33,987 bases of DNA, from the NCBI GenBank assembly GCA_005893265.1, contig VBOX01000066.1:1-33987 (forward strand), read 5' to 3'. How positions within the stretch are numbered: the first letter of the stretch is position 1; each line of letters starts with the position of its first letter. The notes under the pieces were generated by a model. That model was not told the DNA's origin. It did not search any database and saw only the letters and a program-made list of their open reading frames with translations. This document shows, piece by piece, positions 15,155-21,821 of this stretch. The position numbers were made by a program, and so were the translations under genes. The DNA comes from Candidatus Eiseniibacteriota bacterium (GTDB lineage Bacteria; Eisenbacteria; RBG-16-71-46; SZUA-252).

Positions 15155-16609
15155 TCAGACTACGCTTAGACGATCCGCCTCGGACGGGGTTCCCACCCGC
15201 CGCTCACGCGGACGGTCGATGCCGTGGCGCCGCATCTTCGAACGCAAGCTCCCGCGGCCGATCTTGAGGAGTCGCGCCGCCTCCACGACGTTGCCGTCCG
15301 CGCGGTCGAGCGCCGCCTGGATCACGGCCCGCTCGACGGCCGGAAGGGACACGCCCTGCGGAGGAAAGGTGATGTTGAAGCCGGAGAGATCCTCCGTCCC
15401 CGACTCACCGCTCGTGTGGGGCATGGCCAGCTCCGCCGGTCCGATCTCTTCCGAGCGCGCGAGAAGAACGGCGCGCTCGATCACGTTCGACAGCTCCCGC
15501 ACGTTGCCCGGCCAGACGTACCGGGCGATTTCTCGCTCGGCATCGGCGGAAAGACCAGCCGTGCGTCCCAGCTTCCGTGCCACGCGCTCGACGAAAATCC
15601 GCGCGAGGAGCACAGGATCCCCCTCCCGCACCCGCAGGGGGGGAATCTCGATGGGCACGACGTTCAGGCGATAGTAGAGATCCTCGCGGAAGCGTCCCTG
15701 TTTCACCTCGTTGATCAGCTCCCGATTCGTCGCCGCCAGGATCCGGACGTCGACGGGAATATCCCGCGAGCCGCCTACCCTTCTCACGATCTTGGAGTCG
15801 AGGAACTTGAGGAGCTTCGCTTGAAGGGTGAGCGGAAGCTCGCCGATCTCGTCGAGGAAGACGGATCCCCCCTCGGCGGCCTCAAAGAGGCCGATGCGGG
15901 TTTGCGTCGCGTCGGTGAAGGCGCCCTTCTCATGGCCGAAGAGCTCCGATTCAAGAAGCTCGCGCGGGATTGCGGCGCAGTTCACATCCATGAATGGCCC
16001 TTGCTTCCTCGGGCTCTCGCCATGAATTGCCCGCGCGAAGAGTTCTTTGCCCACTCCAGACTCGCCCAGGATGAGAACCGACGTCGCGCTCGACTCGGCG
16101 ACCCGCCGCGCCAGATCCACCGATTCCTGGATCGCGAGGCTATGCCCGACGATGCGGTCGAAGCGGAATTCCTGCTCGATGCGCGCATGCTCGCGCTGCT
16201 GGCGCGCCTGCTGCGCGACGGACCGGCCCGCCGCGCTGAGAAGGGCGTCCAGCTGGGTGAGGTTGACCGGCTTGAGGAAGATGTTCCGCACGCCGAGCTC
16301 GAGCGTCTCGGTCGCCTGCTGGGTATCGCGATCCGCGAGCACCACGAGCTGGAGCTTGGGCCAATGATCCTTGAGCTGGCGAATCGCCGCCCGCTTTTGC
16401 TCCAGCGCCTGCGTGATGGCGGCCGGCAACCCAGACGCGGTCGGTCCAAAGTCGACCAGCGCGATCTCGCAGGAATCATTCCCCCCCCGTGCGAGATATT
16501 GGGGCACGTGGTCCGCGACGCGGACGGTGCAGTCCCGGCTCGTGATGTGCTCGACCAGGGAATCGCGTTCGTTCCCCGGCGGCATGATGACGGCTATGTT
16601 GAGATTCAT
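15155..16609 (-). CDS. σ54-dependent transcriptional activator (NtrC-type) with degenerate receiver
   Basis: 484 residues. Residues 1–125 are receiver-like: the phospho-acceptor position Asp53 (ALVDF) and Lys113 (FLKPV) remain, but the usual N-terminal acidic pair is replaced by MPPGNE. The AAA+ domain (about 152–385) has Walker A GESGVGKE (182–189), the σ54-contact loop as GAFTDA (229–234, normally GAFTGA), Walker B VFLDEIGE (250–257) and the sensor region [17 protein letters not shown] Fis-type helix-turn-helix ([24 protein letters not shown]) ends the protein. It should act as a hexamer that remodels σ54-RNA polymerase at −24/−12 promoters. No sensor kinase lies beside it. The 21736–21756 promoter is a candidate target. 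Confidence 0.92.
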   Translation of the reverse strand: MNLNIAVIMPPGNERDSLVEHITSRDCTVRVADHVPQYLARGGNDSCEIALVDFGPTASGLPAAITQALEQKRAAIRQLKDHWPKLQLVVLADRDTQQATETLELGVRNIFLKPVNLTQLDALLSAAGRSVAQQARQQREHARIEQEFRFDRIVGHSLAIQESVDLARRVAESSATSVLILGESGVGKELFARAIHGESPRKQGPFMDVNCAAIPRELLESELFGHEKGAFTDATQTRIGLFEAAEGGSVFLDEIGELPLTLQAKLLKFLDSKIVRRVGGSRDIPVDVRILAATNRELINEVKQGRFREDLYYRLNVVPIEIPPLRVREGDPVLLARIFVERVARKLGRTAGLSADAEREIARYVWPGNVRELSNVIERAVLLARSEEIGPAELAMPHTSGESGTEDLSGFNITFPPQGVSLPAVERAVIQAALDRADGNVVEAARLLKIGRGSLRSKMRRHGIDRPRERRVGTPSEADRLSVV

Positions 16610-16663
16610 ACGCTTAGGGCTCTCCCGAGCTTATTGCGGGGCCTTCAGTTGAGGCGGTCCCGA

Positions 16664-16691
16664 CCCCCGCCTACATCGTTATCGGCGGGGG
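16664..16691. repeat. GC-rich inverted repeat in the divergent σ54-activator/padR intergenic region
   Basis: CCCCCGCC (16664–16671) pairs perfectly with GGCGGGGG (16684–16691) across a 12-nt loop. It lies about 55 bp upstream of the activator ATG and about 100 bp upstream of padR. It may insulate the divergent genes or bind a regulator; no T-tract follows. Confidence 0.5.
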
Positions 16692-16752
16692 GGCGGAGGA
16701 TGGTTAGCGGGAAGTGAGGCCCGGGGTGTCCGCGGTTGGCGAGAAATAGTGC

Positions 16753-16793
16753 TGGACACGTATCTATCAGATATATATCTTTGAGATATATAT
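16753..16793 (+). promoter_or_regulatory. padR promoter overlapped by a palindromic operator
   Basis: TGGACA (16753–16758), a 17-nt spacer and TATCTT (16776–16781) make a plausible promoter. ATATATATCT–TTG–AGATATATAT (16771–16793) is a perfect 10-bp-arm palindrome covering the −10, the predicted start and the first two bases of the padR ATG. AGATATATATCT (16769–16780) is also self-palindromic. The AT-rich island stands out in this GC-rich DNA and fits an autoregulatory PadR operator. Confidence 0.6.
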
Positions 16794-17373
16794 GGCGGCG
16801 CGCACCCGGTCCACCCCATACGCGGTCCTCGGCATGCTCAGCTTGGCCCCGATGTCGGGCTACGACATCCGCAAGGAAGCGGCCTCGAGCATCGGCTACT
16901 TCTGGAACGAGAGCTACGGACAGATCTATCCCGCGCTCCGCGAGCTCCAAGCCCGCGGCCTCGCAAAGCGCCGCGCCGATCGGCACGCCGGGCATCGCGA
17001 CCGCCAGGTCTACGAGATCACCGAGCGAGGGAGAGAGGCGTTGCATCTCTGGCGAGCCGAGCCTCCCCGCGCGATGCCGCTGCGGAATGAGCTCCTGCTG
17101 AAGTTGTTTTTCGGCGAACGAAGCTCCGTGGAGCACGACGTCGGCTGGATCGAGCAGGTAATCCGCGAGGAATCCGAAGCCCTTCGCCAATATCGCCGCA
17201 TCAAGCACCAGATCATGAAGGAACAGCGCGACCACCCGAGCCTTCCCTTCTGGCTCATTACCCTGAGCTACGGCCAGCACCATTCTCGCGCCGTGCTCCG
17301 GTGGGGTCGCGAAACACTGAATGCGCTCCGCGCCGTCGAAGGTGGAGCCGCGAGAAGAGGTTCCGCACCATGA
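16792..17373 (+). CDS. PadR-family transcriptional regulator
   Basis: 193 residues. The N-terminal winged helix (about 8–85: YAVLGMLSLAPMSGYDIRKEAASSIGYFWNESYGQIYPALRELQARGLAKR) is typical of PadR, and a C-terminal helical dimerisation domain (about 95–185) resembles the Vir_act_alpha_C type. PadR proteins are usually dimeric repressors of the genes next to them. The ATG lies inside an AT-rich palindrome, and GAG six bases upstream is the only Shine–Dalgarno-like sequence. The stop overlaps the ATG of the following CPBP protease gene (ATGA), so the two proteins are made together. Divergent from the σ54 activator. Confidence 0.92.
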   Translation: MAARTRSTPYAVLGMLSLAPMSGYDIRKEAASSIGYFWNESYGQIYPALRELQARGLAKRRADRHAGHRDRQVYEITERGREALHLWRAEPPRAMPLRNELLLKLFFGERSSVEHDVGWIEQVIREESEALRQYRRIKHQIMKEQRDHPSLPFWLITLSYGQHHSRAVLRWGRETLNALRAVEGGAARRGSAP

Positions 17374-18119
17374 ACGAAGACGCCGTACCTACCGCGCCCG
17401 CGGGATCTCCCACCCCCGCGGCGGCCCGCCGCCTCGTCGCCCCGCTCTGGCACACGGGCGTGCTCCTGGCCGTGCTCGCGGCGCTCACCGCGTACGGGAT
17501 CTACATGCAGAGCATCGCGCGGAGCGGGACGCAGCTCGTGCAGCACCGCGGCTCGGCGCTGCCGATCTACCTCATGCTCATCGTGTTCGAATGGGGACTG
17601 CTTCGATTCGTCACGGCGGCCGGACTTCGGAGGACCGGAACCCAGCTTCGCGATCTCATCGGCGAGAGGTGGGAGAGTTGGAAGGACGTGCTACGGGACG
17701 TCGCGATCGCCCTGGCGGTTTGGGCCGTGTGGGCCGCTCTGGAGACCTTTGTCGGTCAAATGCTCGGGAAGGACAGCGCGAAAGACATAAGCTCCCTTCT
17801 CCCGCGAGACCCACTCGAAATCGCGGTTTGGGTCGCGCTGTCCTTGACGGCGGGCTTCTGCGAGGAGGCGGTTTTCCGAGGCTATCTCCAGAAACAGATC
17901 CAAGCGCTGACGGGAAACACGCTCGTCGCGGTTCTCGCGCAGGCCGTGATCTTCGGGGTGTCGCACGGGTATCAGGGGCTCAGGAACGTCATCGCCATCA
18001 CGGCGTTCGGCGCCCTGTTCGGCGCGCTCGCGATCTGGCGGCGAAGCTTGAAGCCCGGCATGATCCTGCACGCTTGGACGGATGTCTTCAGCGGGATCTT
18101 CGCGAGGCGAGGAGCGTAG
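17370..18119 (+). CDS. CPBP-family intramembrane metalloprotease, PadR-linked
   Basis: 249 residues with several membrane segments (about 28–48, 65–83, 108–130, 150–165, 185–200, 207–223). Motifs: EEAVFRG (165–171), FGVSHGYQG (His199) and ILHAWTD (His234), the complete CPBP set. The start ATG at 17370 overlaps the padR stop, with AGAAGAGG upstream. It is paralogous to 9008–9787, sharing EWGL, SLTAG-x-CEE and H-x-YQG. The substrate is unknown; membrane-stress processing or regulator cleavage are possibilities from the family. It converges on the kinase gene with a 9-bp gap. Confidence 0.9.
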   Translation: MNEDAVPTAPAGSPTPAAARRLVAPLWHTGVLLAVLAALTAYGIYMQSIARSGTQLVQHRGSALPIYLMLIVFEWGLLRFVTAAGLRRTGTQLRDLIGERWESWKDVLRDVAIALAVWAVWAALETFVGQMLGKDSAKDISSLLPRDPLEIAVWVALSLTAGFCEEAVFRGYLQKQIQALTGNTLVAVLAQAVIFGVSHGYQGLRNVIAITAFGALFGALAIWRRSLKPGMILHAWTDVFSGIFARRGA

Positions 18120-18128
18120 TAGGCGGCT

Positions 18129-21035
18129 CTATTTCTTGGCCGCGGCGAAGCGCTGCTTCAGCTCCTCGAAGAAATTCAGCGTGATGTCGAACCGCGTGAT
18201 CTCGTCCTCGTTCTCCGCCTTCTGGATGCCGAGGAGCTTCCCGTCGGGGAGGATGTCGAACAGAGGGTCCGCGATCCGAAGCGCGTCGAGGTCCCACGCG
18301 ACCGAGGGCACCGACGCCGTAAGCTCCGGCTTCGTCGCGATCGAGACCGACATGATCTTGTTCTGCGGCGTGCGGTAGTAGAGGCGCCGGCCATCCCGGC
18401 TCCACAAGGGGTGTTCCCCTCCCCCCTCCGAAACCACGAGCGGGTCCCCGGCCGGCGCGTTCGAGCCCCATCCACACACGTAGACCTCGCGCCTTCCCGT
18501 CTCGTCCGATACGAACGCGATGGACTGCCCATCCGGCGCGAATGCTCCCCCGCCGTACTCGGCGCCACCCTCGAAGAGCGGAGGCGGCCCGGGCGGCAGC
18601 TGCTCCGAGGCCGCGCCCGGCGGAGCCGACCCGGGAATGCTGGCGAGCTGCTGCTTTCCCGTGACTGTCATGGAAACCAAGATATGCGATCCATCCGGGG
18701 ACCAGGACAAGGGAGCGAGATCATATCTCGGCCCGCTGCGGAAGATGAGGCGAGGCGTCTCCGTCCCCGCGACGGATGCCACGTAAATGCCGTCCGCCTC
18801 CGTTCGCGCGAATTGTGCGTATGCGATCCGGGATCCGTCCGGGGACCAGCAAGGGAAGTCGCAATCGGCATCCGGCAACGCGATCACGCGTCTCGAGACG
18901 CGCCGCCCCCGCTCCGAAACCCAAATCTCGTACAGCGGTTTGGTGTTCGAGATCACCCCGGCAAAACGATTCCCGGTCGGTGACACGGCCATGCAGCTTT
19001 CGAAGGCCTGTCTTTCCCCCGACCACTCGGACGCCGTGCCGCCGGGGCTCACGATCACCGCGCGGCGGTCGGCCCACGCAGCACCTCCGGGCGCGATTTG
19101 CAGGGTTCCGTTCTGCGACAGATCAAAAGCGGCATTACGCCATCCCGCGTCAGCGCGAAGCCCATCCATGACGGGCAAAGGCTCTCCTACGAGCGCGAGT
19201 TTTCCGAGATCGAAGGGCGCCGCGTACAGCACGTCATGGCGTGTAAACAAAACGTGTCCCGTAGGTGCGTAATGAGGGCTCCCGCCGTCCGGGAAAAGGA
19301 TCCGAGTCTTCCCGGTCTTCAGATCGACGATGCTGATGCCCTGACGATATCCGCCTCGCTCGTAGAAGGTCGCCTGCAGAAGCGCTGCCCGATTGCCCGG
19401 CAAGAGCCCCGCGAAGACGAAGGATGCGCTGGAGTCCGGCGTGTCGAACTTCATCGGTTTCGACGGTGGTTCGCCGCTCTTAGGGACGCGCACGAAATTC
19501 TTCCCCCGGTCGGCGGCAACGATCAGGTCGCCGGAAGGAAGCCATAGGGCGGCGCCCGACCAGTTATCTCGGTAGTCGGCGACCGGAACCGGTGGCGCGC
19601 TTCCATCGAGCGGCACCTTGAAGAGTCGTGCCTGCGCCGTGCGGTCGGAGATGGGCGCGGCGAAGACAACCCAGCGCCCGTCGGGGCTGAACCCGAATCC
19701 CATGGCGCCTTCGGTGCCCCGAATCGGTTCGAACGAGGTCTTGTTGAAGAGTCGGGTATAGATCCGAGGACGCGGCTGACCCGCCCCAGTCGCGCCCGCC
19801 GGGGTGGTTGCTCCGGATACAGCACGCGGCTGAGCGATCAGCACTTCCATGCTCCCGTCCGGGGTGAGATCCGCATCCAGCGCTTTGAGATCGGGTGGGA
19901 TCGGAAGGGACAGGCGCGTCACGCTGCGGTCCGTGCGGCGCATGCTAGACGCAAGATCGCCGGCGCCGCCCCAGAGCTTGATACCCAGCGCCGCGCCGAA
20001 GGCAAGCCCGATTCCGAAAAGGATACCGCCACGTCCCTCGAACAGGCGTTGCATGCGGGACAGCGGCCTGGGGGCTGCGGCGGGCTCGGCTGCGGCGTAT
20101 GCGCTTGCGTCCGCAGCGCCCGTCCCCGCCCGCTGCTCCAGTACCAGCCGCGCCTCCCCGATGTCGCGGAGACGCTTCCTCGGATCCTTCTCGAGGCAGC
20201 GCTTGAGGAGCTCACGAATGCGCGTGGGCGTCGTCTTCGGGAGCCGGGTCCATTCCACGTCCCGCTCGAGAATCCTCGCGATCGTGTCGCTGACCGTCTC
20301 CCCTTCGAACGCGCGCTTCCCGGTGAGGCACTCGTAGAGCACGCACCCGAAAGACCAGATGTCGGTGCGGCGATCGACGGCCTTCCCGCGCGCCTGCTCG
20401 GGCGAGAGATAGGCCGCGGTGCCGAGGATCACGCCGGGAAGCGTCGCCGGCGATTGGACCGTGGGCGACTGTGGGAGCACCGGGGACTCGGTGAGAGTGG
20501 GTGAGTTGGCGAGCAGGTCGCGATCGTCCGCGGCCACCTTCCCCTTCGCGAGCCCGAAATCGAGGACCTTCACGTGATCGCCGGGCGTGATCATCACGTT
20601 CCCGGGCTTCAAGTCGCGGTGGATCACCCCGTTTTCGTGAGCCGCCTCGACCCCCGCCGCGATCTGGAGACAGATTTCTTGAGTCTCCGCCAGCGGGAGC
20701 GGTCCGCGAAGGAGCCGCGCTGCGAGCGTCTCCCCCTCGACGTGCTCGAGCGCGAGATACCGTCGCCCGCCGCTCTCTTCCACTCCATAAATCCCCGCGA
20801 TGTTCGGATGATTGAGCGAGGCGAGCGTTTTCGCTTCGCGCTCGAAGCGCGCCAGCCGGTCCGGATCGGCGGCGACGTCGTCCGGCAACGCCTTGATCGC
20901 GACCGCGCGGTCGAGCCTGGTATCCCGGGCGAGGTACACGATGCCCATGCCGCCGCGGGCGAGCTCGCGCTCGATGCGGTAGGGACCGACCTGGGCGGGG
21001 ATGCCCGCGCCCGTCGGTGAAGGTGCGGGGCTCAA
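18129..21035 (-). CDS. Ser/Thr protein kinase (PknB type) with C-terminal TolB/WD40-like propeller
   Basis: 968 residues. The cytoplasmic kinase domain (about 19–300) is complete: glycine loop ARGGMGIVY, Lys48 in VAIKAL, catalytic HRDLKPGN (139–146), DFG (159–161), activation segment ending GTAAYLSPEQARG, and DIWSFGC. The activation loop carries many Thr/Ser-Pro sites, suggesting autophosphorylation. One membrane helix (about 337–356) leads to a ~600-residue periplasmic β-propeller with repeated (W/F)SPDG motifs (e.g. WSPDGSRIAYAQ, FAPDGQSIAFVSD). Sensing by the propeller is inferred. The start is TTG at 21033–21035, overlapping the DinB-like stop as TTGA; there is no earlier ATG, and the next Met lies in the glycine loop. 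Confidence 0.92.
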   Translation of the reverse strand: MSPAPSPTGAGIPAQVGPYRIERELARGGMGIVYLARDTRLDRAVAIKALPDDVAADPDRLARFEREAKTLASLNHPNIAGIYGVEESGGRRYLALEHVEGETLAARLLRGPLPLAETQEICLQIAAGVEAAHENGVIHRDLKPGNVMITPGDHVKVLDFGLAKGKVAADDRDLLANSPTLTESPVLPQSPTVQSPATLPGVILGTAAYLSPEQARGKAVDRRTDIWSFGCVLYECLTGKRAFEGETVSDTIARILERDVEWTRLPKTTPTRIRELLKRCLEKDPRKRLRDIGEARLVLEQRAGTGAADASAYAAAEPAAAPRPLSRMQRLFEGRGGILFGIGLAFGAALGIKLWGGAGDLASSMRRTDRSVTRLSLPIPPDLKALDADLTPDGSMEVLIAQPRAVSGATTPAGATGAGQPRPRIYTRLFNKTSFEPIRGTEGAMGFGFSPDGRWVVFAAPISDRTAQARLFKVPLDGSAPPVPVADYRDNWSGAALWLPSGDLIVAADRGKNFVRVPKSGEPPSKPMKFDTPDSSASFVFAGLLPGNRAALLQATFYERGGYRQGISIVDLKTGKTRILFPDGGSPHYAPTGHVLFTRHDVLYAAPFDLGKLALVGEPLPVMDGLRADAGWRNAAFDLSQNGTLQIAPGGAAWADRRAVIVSPGGTASEWSGERQAFESCMAVSPTGNRFAGVISNTKPLYEIWVSERGRRVSRRVIALPDADCDFPCWSPDGSRIAYAQFARTEADGIYVASVAGTETPRLIFRSGPRYDLAPLSWSPDGSHILVSMTVTGKQQLASIPGSAPPGAASEQLPPGPPPLFEGGAEYGGGAFAPDGQSIAFVSDETGRREVYVCGWGSNAPAGDPLVVSEGGGEHPLWSRDGRRLYYRTPQNKIMSVSIATKPELTASVPSVAWDLDALRIADPLFDILPDGKLLGIQKAENEDEITRFDITLNFFEELKQRFAAAKK

Positions 21036-21559
21036 TCGAACTCGCTTCTCGCGGGCGGCGGGGACTGCTCGGGACCCACCCGGCCGATCTGGATGTCGGC
21101 CCGCGAATAGTTCTCGCCTCGCACGTGGGAGCCCGCGAGCCGGCGCAGCATCGTGATCTGTCCCGTGTGGTTCAAGGAGTCGGCGATGGCGCCCTGGAAC
21201 ATCCGCTCGGCCGGCTTGTGGAGAGGCTTCTTCGAAGCCAGGTAATCATCGAATGCCTTGAGCGCCGCGAAAAAGCGCTTCACCTCGCGGTCCCAGGGAA
21301 GCGGAGTCGCGTTGTGCCACGCCTCCTCCCCCTTCGCCTGCGACAGCGCCCAGTCGAGCAGATCGCCGATGTGCGCGAGGATCTCGATCGGCGTGCGCGT
21401 GGTCGGCCCCGCCTTGAAATCCGCAAATGACGCCGGCGCGCCGCGCACCGCCTTCCCGCAGCGATAGGCTAACGTCGCTACCGTGTGACGAAGGAATGTG
21501 CGGGCGTCATCCAGTCCGGGTTTTCGCGTGGTTCGCCTCTCGGCGCCTCTTGGGTTCAT
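21032..21559 (-). CDS. DinB-like four-helix protein
   Basis: 175 residues. Helices with spaced histidines (IEILAHIGDLLDWAL; MFQGAIADSLNHTGQITMLRRLAGSHV) match the DinB/YfiT-like metal-binding bundle, where three His ligands hold a divalent metal. Members often act as thiol-dependent transferases or have unknown roles. The ATG at 21557–21559 lies in a repeat-rich intergenic region. The stop overlaps the kinase's TTG start by 4 bp, so the two are probably cotranslated, which is an unusual pairing. The first ~20 residues are Arg-rich and uncertain. Confidence 0.75.
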   Translation of the reverse strand: MNPRGAERRTTRKPGLDDARTFLRHTVATLAYRCGKAVRGAPASFADFKAGPTTRTPIEILAHIGDLLDWALSQAKGEEAWHNATPLPWDREVKRFFAALKAFDDYLASKKPLHKPAERMFQGAIADSLNHTGQITMLRRLAGSHVRGENYSRADIQIGRVGPEQSPPPARSEFD

Positions 21560-21560
21560 C

Positions 21561-21603
21561 GGGGTTGCAGCTTACCACCGCGGTCAACCGGGGATTGCAG
21601 CTT
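21561..21603. repeat. 13-bp direct repeats with exact 30-bp period upstream of the glycan operon
   Basis: GGGGTTGCAGCTT (21561–21573) and GGGATTGCAGCTT (21591–21603) differ at one base. A CGGTCAACCG palindrome (21581–21590) lies between them. They stand about 135–175 bp above the −24/−12 promoter, a usual distance for activator sites in σ54 systems. A further AACCC-TCCC-GGGTT inverted repeat is at 21640–21653. Confidence 0.5.
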
Positions 21604-21735
21604 GGTAGTCAATTCGGACCCGGTCGTACCATTCTGAACAACCCTCCCGGGTTGGCTCCGGCCACTTGGCCCTCCCGACCTTCGACTGCGGCGCAGGGTC
21701 AACAGCTTCCCCCGGCTGTCCAAACGTGCCCTCCG

Positions 21736-21756
21736 ATTGGCACGCCTCATGCCAAT
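21736..21756 (+). promoter_or_regulatory. σ54 (−24/−12) promoter of the glycan assembly/export operon
   Basis: TTGGCACG-CCTC-ATGCC (21737–21753) matches the consensus TTGGCACGNNNNTTGCW perfectly in the −24 half and in three of four bases of TTGC. GG (21739–21740) and GC (21751–21752) are separated by exactly 10 bp. Predicted transcription start is around 21763, 59 nt above the first ATG. The same bases form a 7-bp palindrome (ATTGGCA/TGCCAAT), so the minus strand also has GG-N10-GC, but with a poorer match. Confidence 0.65.
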
Positions 21757-21821
21757 TGTAAGGAAGTTCGCCGGTAATCAACGGCCGTCGACCGCTACTC
21801 GCAACTTCCATCAGGAGAGTC

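Noticed and set aside
16737-16753. TTGGCG…GCT as a second σ54 promoter before padR
   Set aside because: GG and GC are 11 bp apart, not 10, and the −24 half lacks CAC; σ54 is strict about this spacing.
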